Assembly (NCBI RefSeq): GCF_003287875.1
Contig: NZ_QMKK01000054.1
Location: 496,001 to 560,000 of the forward strand
DNA from: Martinezella tropici
GTDB lineage: Bacteria > Pseudomonadota > Alphaproteobacteria > Rhizobiales > Rhizobiaceae
Direction: 5' to 3'
DNA length: 64,000 bases
In this document: positions 52,653 through 60,085 of the stretch, one piece after another
Layout: each line of letters opens with the position of its first letter
How positions within the stretch are numbered: the stretch's first letter is position 1
Program-made: the position numbers and the translations under genes
The notes under the pieces: generated by a model
The model's database searches: none
Told to the model about the DNA's origin: nothing
Seen by the model: the letters and a program-made list of their open reading frames with translations, nothing else

Positions 52653-53666
52653 TCAGTTGCTTGCGCTGATAAGCGCGTCAGCGGTGACGAAGGCGCTGTA
52701 GCTCGGCAGAACCTCGGAGACTTTCCCCTGGCTCTTCAGGAAGGTCGCCGTGTCCTTGAGGATCTTGGCTGCCCCGGACTTGTCGCCGCCGCCGAGCCAG
52801 TCGGCCGATGCCTGCACGTCAGGCGTCAAGAGGGTGAGGTTTTTCAGTGCTGCAGCCTGCTGATCAGCCGTGCCGCCCAGAAGCTTGGCGAGCGCTTTTG
52901 CGTTCTCGCTCTCCGGTCCCCATGCGGCCTTATCGGCGGCGAAGGAGGCGTAGTACTTGTTGATCACCGACGCATAGGCCTTCAGGAACTGCGGGTTGTC
53001 GGCCGCAAATTTCGAGGTTGCGACCCAGGCGGAGAATGTCGGAGCGCCCTTATCGGCGACGTCTTTGGACGTCACCAGCACCTTGCCGTTCTTCTTCAGC
53101 TCGGTCAGTGCCGGATCCCAGACGAAGCCGCCGTCGATATCGCCGCGATTGAAACTTGCGACGATTTCCGGCTGCGGAACGGCAAAGACCTGCACGTCCT
53201 TCTCAGTCAGACCGAGGGACTTGATAAGGGCGAGCAGCTGGTAGTGATCGGTCGAAACCGGTGCTGCCGCGAGCTTCTTGCCCTTTAGATCGGCCAGCGT
53301 GTTGATGCCGGAGCCGTTGCGCACCACAAGGGCTTCATCGACGCCCGAGATGGACGACAGGTAGAAGGCTTTCACCTCCAGCCCGCGCGAAGCGGCTGCC
53401 GCAAATGGGCTCGAGCCGACGTAGCCGATCTGGACGTCGCCGGATGCGATGGCGGCAAAGATCTCGGCTCCCGAGTTGAATTTGCGGAAGTCGATCTCGT
53501 AACCCGTCTCCTTCGCGAAATCGCCATTGGCGATCGCGACCGAGGAGGGCAGGGCATCGGTTTGGTAACCGACGACGACCTTCTTGTCGGCCGCAGCAGC
53601 AATGGTTGCCGCGGAGATGCCGGCGAGGCTTATGGCAGCGGCAGCAATCAATCTCTTGAACTTCAT
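52653..53666 (-). CDS. tauA: taurine/sulfonate ABC substrate-binding protein (TauA-like)
   Basis: A 337-residue periplasmic binding protein of the SsuA/TauA (NMT1-like) family. The signal peptide MKFKRLIAAAAISLAGISAA leads to cleavage near AAA before DKKVVVGYQTDALPSSVAI. The landmarks are GDVQIGYVGSSPFAAAASRG, GINTLADLKGKKLAAAPVST and NRGDIDGGFVWDPALTELKK. It resembles TauA (taurine) more than SsuA, but a broader sulfonate range is possible. It is first in the tau-ssu operon. Its upstream region carries the palindrome TTATAGACTATAA, shared with the second sulfur-type cluster. Confidence 0.9.
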   Translation of the reverse strand: MKFKRLIAAAAISLAGISAATIAAAADKKVVVGYQTDALPSSVAIANGDFAKETGYEIDFRKFNSGAEIFAAIASGDVQIGYVGSSPFAAAASRGLEVKAFYLSSISGVDEALVVRNGSGINTLADLKGKKLAAAPVSTDHYQLLALIKSLGLTEKDVQVFAVPQPEIVASFNRGDIDGGFVWDPALTELKKNGKVLVTSKDVADKGAPTFSAWVATSKFAADNPQFLKAYASVINKYYASFAADKAAWGPESENAKALAKLLGGTADQQAAALKNLTLLTPDVQASADWLGGGDKSGAAKILKDTATFLKSQGKVSEVLPSYSAFVTADALISASN

Positions 53667-53977
53667 GTGTATCCCCCTGGCCGGATCGGGATTCTCCGGC
53701 GGTTCCCTGAGTGCGATGAGTAAAGCCTAGCGAAAAAGGGGGGAGGATCGACAGGAATAACAAACTATTTTTATAGACTATAATGGGATTTGTTTGTCTG
53801 AATCCATCATACGCACAGCGGCGGCATATTTCCGCCGAGGAAAAGCGAAGAGCCACGCTGGAGCCGGCATCCAGGACGGATCAGGCTGAATCGAAGAGGC
53901 GGCCCTACATCATGCGTGCGATCTCGCCGCTGAAACGCTTGCCATCTCGGCTTGAGGTTGCCTATTCCTTCTACCGA
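53667..53977. other. 311-base region upstream of tauA
   Basis: It holds the tauA promoter and the TTATAGACTATAA palindrome at 53771-53783. It also includes the first half of an open frame (53783-54148, plus strand) that runs into the hydrolase gene on the other strand and has no recognisable domain. I see no RNA gene. Confidence 0.45.
53771..53783. promoter_or_regulatory. TTATAGACTATAA palindrome, candidate sulfur operator
   Basis: A perfect 6-bp inverted repeat around a central A, 105 bases upstream of the tauA start. The 16-base context ATTTTTATAGACTATA recurs exactly at 55852-55867 before the second organosulfur cluster. AATAAC also precedes both copies at similar distance. Confidence 0.6.
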
Positions 53978-54616
53978 TCAATGCAGCGCGGCGGCCCATC
54001 GGGCTACGTGATCGGCAACGGTTGCGATATGTTCCGCGGAGGTGAGACCGGATACGGCCTTTCGTGGCGCGAAGTCATGGTCTCCATCCTCCAGCCAGAG
54101 AATCTCGATCATTTGGGAGAGTTCGTACGTGGAGACTTCTTCCCGTGATCCGAATAGGTCGCGAGTTCCCTGACAGATGAGAGTAGGCGTCTTCATGTCT
54201 GCGAGATGGGCGGTTCGCAGCTTCTCCGGTTTTCCTATCGGATGGAAGGGATAGCCAAGACAAAGCAGTCCGGAAATCTGTCCCGCATTGCTTAGATCGT
54301 CCGCGATCATACTCGCCACACGTCCGCCCATGGATTTTCCCGCGATGACGAGTGTCCCCCGCGAACCGACTTCATCGATCACGGCTTTGAATTCCTGATT
54401 CAGGAGCTCTGCCCGAGGCGGCGGAGACCGCTTCCCCGAAGAGCGTCGTGCCGACATGTAATCGAACTCGAACCGGATAATTCGCAAGCCTTTGTCGGAA
54501 AGCGCTGCAGACATGGCTTCCATCCATTTCGTGTCCATTGCGCCACCCGCCCCATGCGCGAGAAGGATAGTGATCTTGGCGTCTTCGGGACCTGTGACGA
54601 GCAGTTGGTAAGGCAT
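53978..54616 (-). CDS. alpha/beta hydrolase (KANL3/Tex30-like)
   Basis: A 212-residue alpha/beta-hydrolase. The nucleophile elbow is GKSMGGR in TLVIAGKSMGGRVASMIADD (Ser near residue 95), with the oxyanion motif LLAHGAGGAMDTKWM near the start. Acid and His candidates lie in QGTRDLFGSREEV and EDGDHDFAPRKAV. This KANL3/Tex30-like group is common in bacteria but poorly characterised. It is separated from tauA by 311 bases and looks monocistronic. Substrate unknown. Confidence 0.78.
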   Translation of the reverse strand: MPYQLLVTGPEDAKITILLAHGAGGAMDTKWMEAMSAALSDKGLRIIRFEFDYMSARRSSGKRSPPPRAELLNQEFKAVIDEVGSRGTLVIAGKSMGGRVASMIADDLSNAGQISGLLCLGYPFHPIGKPEKLRTAHLADMKTPTLICQGTRDLFGSREEVSTYELSQMIEILWLEDGDHDFAPRKAVSGLTSAEHIATVADHVARWAAALH

Positions 54617-54853
54617 TCAGCATTCTCCCGGTTCGTAGCGTCGCAGGTCAAGCGCTGCGCTGCTGGCGCCTTGTTAGCAAAGCTCGGATTCGATGGCGAG
54701 AGACCACAGCTTTGAAGGGGCATGGCAGGCTGCTGGAGATCCCCGAAGCGGAATGACTACGTTGACTTGCGGAGCTTGCTAGGTTCACGTTAGTTGACGT
54801 TGTCCGCTCTTGCAGCCAATTAAGTGAAATCCAACTACGCAAGGGTGTTGCCG

Positions 54854-55588
54854 ATGGGATGGGAAGCACTTGGACAATGGGGTGACGACGCAGTTCGCAT
54901 CGAACCGCTCACCGGCGGCATTGCGAACGACGTCTGGAGCGTTCGCGTCCATGGGCGGATTGCGGTCGGTCGTCTCGGCTTCAGGTCCGACGCTGATCTC
55001 GCATGGGAAACGGAGCTGCTCCAATACCTCGATCGTGCGGGTATGACCGTTCCAGTACCGATCCCGACGACCGACGGCCGTCTGTTCGTGGACGGTCTGG
55101 TGGTGATGAAATACATCGAAGGCGGACCGCCGGAGACGAGATCCGACTGGCGTCGCGTCGCCGATACGCTGCGCAAGCTGCATCGGTTGACGCAGGGATG
55201 GCAGCAGCGCCCCGGTTGGAAATCCTCGACCGACCTCCTGCATGCCGAAACCGGAACGAGGGTCAACCTTGCCGCGATGCCGCCCGAGGGCGTTGCTCGA
55301 TGTCGAACGGCGTGGGCACGGCTCGTCGGGCGCCAGACATGCGTTGTCCACGGCAACCCAGGCAATCCTGTCAACATCCGCATGGCTGCGGATCACGTCG
55401 CATTGATCGACTGGGATGAGTCTCACGTCGACGTCCCCGATCTTGATCTGGTGCTGCCCGACAACGCTGCCGATCTCGACAACGACGCTTATGATATCGC
55501 CGCGCAAGCGTCTGCCGCATGGGAAGCCACTGTCTGCTGGAAGGACGAGTACGCAGTCAGGCGGCTCGCCGAAGTTCGAGCGGTCTGA
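54854..55588 (+). CDS. APH-fold phosphotransferase-like protein with altered catalytic motif
   Basis: A 244-residue protein of the aminoglycoside/choline phosphotransferase fold. The N-lobe starts IEPLTGGIANDVWSVRVHGR (nucleotide-binding glycine loop). VVMKYIEGGPP is the hinge and VADTLRKLHRLT the following helix. The catalytic loop reads VVHGNPGNPVNIRM, where family members normally have HGD; the base Asp is Asn. The metal-binding ALIDWDESH is kept. It may be a weak kinase or a pseudokinase. The ATG at 54854 has AAGGG 8 bases upstream. The composition is ordinary for this window. Function unknown; antibiotic resistance is not supported. Confidence 0.65.
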   Translation: MGWEALGQWGDDAVRIEPLTGGIANDVWSVRVHGRIAVGRLGFRSDADLAWETELLQYLDRAGMTVPVPIPTTDGRLFVDGLVVMKYIEGGPPETRSDWRRVADTLRKLHRLTQGWQQRPGWKSSTDLLHAETGTRVNLAAMPPEGVARCRTAWARLVGRQTCVVHGNPGNPVNIRMAADHVALIDWDESHVDVPDLDLVLPDNAADLDNDAYDIAAQASAAWEATVCWKDEYAVRRLAEVRAV

Positions 55589-55724
55589 GCGGTTTCGGCA
55601 GATCGATACGCGCCGGAACATCCGGCGACTGAATAGGTCAAACTGCAAGCCTTAATCACGCCGCATCCCTAACTCCCCCATCCTGCAGCTATTTCGCGTC
55701 TGTGACCTTTTGAAAGGCACAAGC

Positions 55725-55750
55725 TGCCACCAACCCCGGCTCAGGTGGCA
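55725..55750 (+). terminator. candidate terminator after the APH-like gene
   Basis: TGCCACC (55725-55731) pairs with GGTGGCA (55744-55750), with a 12-base loop and TTTGC following. It lies about 140 bases after the stop codon. Confidence 0.5.
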
Positions 55751-55855
55751 TTTGCTATGCCTCCATGCCCATCCCAGTCGGCCACTGCCGATTTTTTCCG
55801 CATCCGGCGAAAGAAAAAGAAAGCTGTTTCTTAAATAACTTAAAATCTATGATTT

Positions 55856-55868
55856 TTATAGACTATAG
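55856..55868. promoter_or_regulatory. TTATAGACTATAG palindrome, candidate sulfur operator
   Basis: TATAG-A-CTATA is a perfect palindrome ending 42 bases before the start of the first LLM gene. The exact 16-mer context is shared with the tauA upstream region at 53768-53783. It lies where a repressor or activator could act on the operon promoter. Confidence 0.6.
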
Positions 55869-55910
55869 CGCTCGATGGTCGGCATTGGACGCAAACATGG
55901 ATGAAACGGC

Positions 55911-56903
55911 ATGTCTTATCTCCTTAGCCTTCTCGACAAAAGCCCGATAGAACAGGGGCTCAGCGCCACCGATGCGCTTGGCGCCACGACGCGATTGGCC
56001 ATCAGGGCCGAAGAGCTTGGCTATCATCGCTTCTGGGTCGCCGAGCACCACAATATGGCGAACCTCGCCAGTTCAGCGCCGGAGGTTCTGATCGCCTATC
56101 TTCTCGCCCGAACCTCGAAGATCCGCATCGGCTCGGGCGGCGTGATGCTGCAGCACTACAGCGCCTACAAGGTCGCGGAGGCCTTCAATCTCCTGGCTTC
56201 GCTGGCGCCCGGCCGTATCGATCTCGGCGTCGGCAAGGCGCCGGGCGGTTTTCCGCTCTCGACCCGCGCATTGCAGCGCGCCTTCGATCCTGAGAAGAAG
56301 CCGGACTTCGCCGAGCAGCTCTCCGACATCAACACCTACCTCGCGGCCGATCCTCATTCCGATGGCGCGCTGGCGACGCCTTTCCCGCCGCGCTCGCCTG
56401 AGCGTTTCCTGCTAGGCGCGAGTGTCGAAAGCGCGAAGCTCGCGGCAGAGAAGGGCTGGAGGCTGGTGTTTGCCGGCCATCTGAATGGCGATCCGGAAAA
56501 TCTGAGGAAGACCTTCGAAGCCTATGACCATGCCAGCGGCGGCAAGGTGCCGATCCTGGCGCTCGCCGCCTTCGCCGCCGAAAATGAGGCCCATGCCCGT
56601 GAGCGCGTCGGCCAGCTGCGCATCGTCAAGCTTTTCCTGCCCAACGGCCAGAGCGTCAATGTCGGCACCCAGGAACAAGCGGCGGAATTTGCGCGCCAGG
56701 CGGGCTTTTCGGAGTTCCGGACTGAGGAAAAGGTGCCAAGCGTGCTGCATGGCACGGCGGCGCAGATCCGCGGCGAACTCGACGCGCTCCACAGCCGCTA
56801 CGGCGTCGAAGAATTCGTGCTCGACACGCCGGCGCTGCCCGCTGCCGAACGGCTGAACTCCATAGAATTGCTCGCCAAAGAGCGCCTTTCTCTCGTTGCC
56901 TGA
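55911..56903 (+). CDS. LLM flavin monooxygenase, MsnO8/CmoO-like
   Basis: A 330-residue luciferase-like protein. MSYLLSLLDKSPIEQGLSAT is the standard N-terminus of the MsnO8 subgroup, followed by LGYHRFWVAEHHNMANLASS, the barrel motif RTSKIRIGSGGVMLQHYSAY and APGRIDLGVGKAPGGFPLST. B. subtilis CmoO (YtmO), in the cysteine salvage operon, belongs to this subgroup. The gene heads a plus-strand cluster with a DszA-type monooxygenase, deacylase, acetyltransferase and importer. It probably assists oxidation of an organosulfur substrate with reduced flavin. Confidence 0.83.
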   Translation: MSYLLSLLDKSPIEQGLSATDALGATTRLAIRAEELGYHRFWVAEHHNMANLASSAPEVLIAYLLARTSKIRIGSGGVMLQHYSAYKVAEAFNLLASLAPGRIDLGVGKAPGGFPLSTRALQRAFDPEKKPDFAEQLSDINTYLAADPHSDGALATPFPPRSPERFLLGASVESAKLAAEKGWRLVFAGHLNGDPENLRKTFEAYDHASGGKVPILALAAFAAENEAHARERVGQLRIVKLFLPNGQSVNVGTQEQAAEFARQAGFSEFRTEEKVPSVLHGTAAQIRGELDALHSRYGVEEFVLDTPALPAAERLNSIELLAKERLSLVA

Positions 56904-56926
56904 GCGCCTATCCCAGGAGGATCATC

Positions 56927-58276
56927 ATGACTCAAAAACACGTCACCTTCGGTATCATGCTGCAAGGCCCGGGCGGCCACATGAATGCCTGGAAGCATCC
57001 GAGCGTACCGGCCGACGCCAGCACCAATCTCAACTTCTTCGTCAAGACGGCCCGAAAGGCGGAGGAGGCGGGGATTGCCTTCGCCTTCGTTGCCGACGGA
57101 CTCTATATCAACGAACAATCGATCCCGCATTTCCTCAACCGCTTCGAGCCGCTGACCATCCTGTCCGCGCTCGCCGCCTTTACGACGAAGCTTGGCTTGG
57201 TCGGCACGGTTTCGACCTCCTATAGCGATCCCTTCACCATCGCCCGACAGTTCGCCTCGCTGGATCTCATCAGCGGCGGCCGTGCCGGCTGGAATGCCGT
57301 GACGTCGCCGCTCGAAGGCTCCGGCCGCAACTATAGCCGCGAACATCCCGAGCACGAGTTGCGCTACGAGATCGCTGATGAATATCTCGATGCGATCAAG
57401 GGCCTGTGGGACTCCTGGGACGACGATGCCTTCGTTCGTGATCGCGAGAGCGGCGTCTACGCCGACAAGTCCAAGCTGCATCGCCTGAACCACAAGGGCC
57501 GGTTCTTCCGCATCGAAGGCCCCCTCAATATCGGCCGCTCAAAGCAGGGGCAGCCGGTGGTGTTCCAGGCCGGTGCATCGGATTCCGGTATCCGGCTCGC
57601 CGGCAAGCATGCCGATGCCGTCTTCACCAATGGTGGGCCGCTCGACGATGCCAAGATCTTCTACAAACAGGTGAAGCAGAGCGCGATCGCGCATGGCCGC
57701 AGTGCCGCCGATGTCGGCATCTTCCCAGGCATCGGACCGATCGTCGGCGCGACGCAAGAGGAGGCGGACGCCAAATACCAGGCGATCCGCAATCTCGTCA
57801 CCATCGAGGAGGCACTCGCCTATCTCGGCCGCTTCTTCGATCATCACGATTTCAGCGCCTATCCGCTGGACGAGCCGTTCCCCGATCTCGGCGACATCGG
57901 CCGCAACAACTTCCGTGCCACGACCGATCGCATCAAGAAGACCGCGCGCGAGAAGGGGCTCACCTTGCGCGAGGTGGCGCTCGATGCCGCCACGCCGCGG
58001 ACCTCCTTCATCGGCACCGCCGAGCACATTGCCAATGAGATCATCCGCTGGATGGACAAAGAAGGTGCGGACGGCTTTATCCTCGGCTTCCCGGTGATCG
58101 GCGAAGGCTTCGATGATTTCTCGAAACATGTCCTGCCGATCCTGACGGAGCGCGGCTATTTTGATCCCGCGCTCAAAGGCGAGACGCTGCGCGACCACCT
58201 TGGCCTGCCATTCCGCGAGAGCCGCTATGCGGCAGGGCAGGATGGCATCGAACCCGCAAAGGCCATGGGCGCCTGA
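56927..58276 (+). CDS. NtaA/SnaA/DszA-family FMNH2-dependent monooxygenase, CmoJ-like
   Basis: A 449-residue flavin monooxygenase. KHVTFGIMLQGPGGHMNAWK begins the barrel; FVADGLYINEQSIPHFLNRF, FTTKLGLVGTVSTSYSDPF and SGGRAGWNAVTSPLEGSGRN are the NtaA/DszA landmarks. VFQAGASDSGIRLAGKHADA is the phosphate-binding region. Relatives include DmoA (dimethyl sulfide) and B. subtilis CmoJ (YtnJ), which oxidises N-acetyl-S-alkylcysteines to break the C-S bond. A strong AGGAGG lies 7 bases before the ATG, 23 bases after the previous stop. It is probably the key oxidation step of this cluster. Confidence 0.88.
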   Translation: MTQKHVTFGIMLQGPGGHMNAWKHPSVPADASTNLNFFVKTARKAEEAGIAFAFVADGLYINEQSIPHFLNRFEPLTILSALAAFTTKLGLVGTVSTSYSDPFTIARQFASLDLISGGRAGWNAVTSPLEGSGRNYSREHPEHELRYEIADEYLDAIKGLWDSWDDDAFVRDRESGVYADKSKLHRLNHKGRFFRIEGPLNIGRSKQGQPVVFQAGASDSGIRLAGKHADAVFTNGGPLDDAKIFYKQVKQSAIAHGRSAADVGIFPGIGPIVGATQEEADAKYQAIRNLVTIEEALAYLGRFFDHHDFSAYPLDEPFPDLGDIGRNNFRATTDRIKKTAREKGLTLREVALDAATPRTSFIGTAEHIANEIIRWMDKEGADGFILGFPVIGEGFDDFSKHVLPILTERGYFDPALKGETLRDHLGLPFRESRYAAGQDGIEPAKAMGA

Positions 58277-58291
58277 GCCTGGACGATCGCC

Positions 58292-59488
58292 ATGAACGCC
58301 ATCATCAAGCCCGCTTCAGTCACCGATCAAATCGAGACGAGGATCGCCGCCTATCTCGATGAGATTGTCGCGCTGAGACATGATCTGCACCAATATCCCG
58401 AGCTCGCCTTCCAGGAGCACCGAACCGCCAAGAAGGTTGCATCGCTCTTGTCGGACTGGGGCTACGACGTTGCCACGGGTATCGCCGGTACCGGTGTCGT
58501 CGCGACCCTCAAGCGCGGCGATGGCAAGCGTAGCATCGGTATCCGTGCCGATATGGACGCGCTGCCCATCGAGGAGGCGACCGGGCTCGACTATGCCAGC
58601 AGCAATCCAGCGGTCATGCATGCCTGCGGCCACGATGGGCATACTTCGATCCTGTTGGCAGCCGCCCGCTATCTCGCCGAAAGCGGCAATTTCAGCGGCA
58701 CGCTGCGGCTGATATTCCAGCCGGCCGAGGAAATCGGCGCAGGTGCGCGCAAAATGCTGTCGGAAGGACTTTTCGATCGGTTTCCGGTCGATGCGATCTT
58801 CGGGCTGCACAATTGGCCCGGCGTCCCGACGGGACAGTTCGGCTTCGTTGCCGGCCCGGCAATGGCTTCCGTCGATCAGGCTGTGATCAGGATCGTCGGA
58901 AAGGGCGGTCATGGCGCCGAGCCGCATCGCGCCGTCGATCCCGTGCTGGCTTCGGCCTCCTTCATCACGGCGCTGCAAAGCGTGGTCTCCCGCAATATCG
59001 ATCCGCAGGATATGGCGGTTGCGACCGTGGGCTCCATTCACGCGGGCTCGGCTTCGAACGTCATTCCCGAAAGCGTCGAGATGAAGCTGACCATGCGCGC
59101 CTTCAGCGAGCAGGTGCGCACAAGGCTGCAGGAGCGGATTCCCGCGCTCGCGCGTGCGCAGGCGGAAAGCTTCGGCGCGGTTGCCGAGGTCAATTACCGC
59201 CTCGGTTTCCCGGCACTGATCAATCATGCCGATGAAACCGCCTTTGCCCGCAATGTTGCTTTGCAGACGCTTGGGACCGCCGCCGTGGAAACGGACTTCC
59301 GGCCGCGGACGGCAAGCGAGGATTTCGCCTTCATGCTGGAGGCGAAGCCAGGGAGCTATCTCTTTGTCGGCAATGGCGACAGCGCGCCTCTGCACAGCGC
59401 CCAATACGATTTCAACGACGCCATCATAGCGCCCGCAGCCCGTTACTGGGTGCGGCTCGCCGAGACTTTCCTCGCGGACAACAGGTGA
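58292..59488 (+). CDS. M20-family amidohydrolase, probable N-acetylcysteine-type deacetylase
   Basis: A 398-residue metallopeptidase-fold amidohydrolase (hippuricase/SndA group). Metal ligands lie in MHACGHDGHTSILLAAARYL (Cys, His), FQPAEEIGAGARKML (Glu pair), FGLHNWPGVP (His) and the C-terminal TASEDFAFMLE region. DLHQYPELAFQEHRTAKKVA opens the catalytic domain, and VDQAVIRIVGKGGHGAEPHR starts the dimerisation domain. It follows the DszA-type gene by 15 bases. In the B. subtilis scheme such an enzyme (SndA) removes the acetyl group to release cysteine. Confidence 0.88.
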   Translation: MNAIIKPASVTDQIETRIAAYLDEIVALRHDLHQYPELAFQEHRTAKKVASLLSDWGYDVATGIAGTGVVATLKRGDGKRSIGIRADMDALPIEEATGLDYASSNPAVMHACGHDGHTSILLAAARYLAESGNFSGTLRLIFQPAEEIGAGARKMLSEGLFDRFPVDAIFGLHNWPGVPTGQFGFVAGPAMASVDQAVIRIVGKGGHGAEPHRAVDPVLASASFITALQSVVSRNIDPQDMAVATVGSIHAGSASNVIPESVEMKLTMRAFSEQVRTRLQERIPALARAQAESFGAVAEVNYRLGFPALINHADETAFARNVALQTLGTAAVETDFRPRTASEDFAFMLEAKPGSYLFVGNGDSAPLHSAQYDFNDAIIAPAARYWVRLAETFLADNR

Positions 59489-59496
59489 CGACCGAC

Positions 59497-60045
59497 ATGA
59501 GCGATACGTTTCTCTATACGACCCCGCTCGATCCACGCGCCAAGCCGCTGATCGACGAACTGATCCATGAATATGACAGCCGCTACGGCAACTATTTCAA
59601 TGCCGAAGGGGCGGCGGCGGAACTCAATCGCTATCCGCCGGAAGCCTTCGCGCCCCCGGATGGCAATTTCCTGCTCCTCTTGCGCGATGGCGAAACGATC
59701 GGCGGCGGAGCCTTCAAGCACTATGACGACCAGACCGCCGAATTCAAACGGATCTGGACCCGGCACGATCTGCGGCGGCAGGGATTGGCGCGGAAGTTGC
59801 TGGTGGAATTGGAAGCACAGGCCGGGCGACAGGGTTATCGCCGTATCTATTTGACCACAGGCTTCCGTCAGCCCGAGGCGGTCGGCCTTTATCTCACCAA
59901 TGGCTACACCGCGCTCTTCGACACGTCGGTGGATCCGGAGATCTACAAGAGCCTGCCTTTCGAGAAGGATATCAGCCATCTGGCCTTGTCCTATGTCGCC
60001 GAAGCTTCCGGCTCCCCACGGCGACTGGCCGCTGCCGGCCGATAG
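59497..60045 (+). CDS. GNAT-family N-acetyltransferase, SnaA-like by context
   Basis: A 182-residue acetyl-CoA-dependent acetyltransferase. The core is GGGAFKHYDDQTAEFKRIWT, then RHDLRRQGLARKLLVELEAQ, in which R-R-Q-G-L-A is the acetyl-CoA pyrophosphate-binding motif. TTGFRQPEAVGLYLTNGYT completes the fold. The ATG at 59497 with AGGTG upstream is preferred to a GTG at 59485. In B. subtilis, SnaA acetylates S-alkylcysteine before oxidation; a GNAT gene right beside a deacylase and two monooxygenases suggests the same. Substrate is inferred only. Confidence 0.82.
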   Translation: MSDTFLYTTPLDPRAKPLIDELIHEYDSRYGNYFNAEGAAAELNRYPPEAFAPPDGNFLLLLRDGETIGGGAFKHYDDQTAEFKRIWTRHDLRRQGLARKLLVELEAQAGRQGYRRIYLTTGFRQPEAVGLYLTNGYTALFDTSVDPEIYKSLPFEKDISHLALSYVAEASGSPRRLAAAGR

Positions 60046-60085
60046 CGGAAACAGGATCAATCACAATCATAAAGGGGTAAGCATC

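Larger units (their letters stand above)
55589..55910. other. 322-base region upstream of the organosulfur cluster
   Basis: It contains a terminator-like hairpin (55725-55750) and the palindrome at 55856-55868. The segment 55825-55868 is markedly AT-rich for this window, as expected for a promoter. No small gene is supported. Confidence 0.5.

Noticed and set aside
53783-54148. 121-codon plus-strand frame upstream of tauA
   Set aside because: Its second half is antisense to the alpha/beta hydrolase gene and it has no domain; the palindrome at 53771 abuts its start, so a coding role is unlikely.
59900-60085. Upstream extension of the permease-ATPase fusion to 656 residues
   Set aside because: The extension lies inside the GNAT gene and is Arg/Ser-rich; the ATG at 60086 has a good ribosome binding site.
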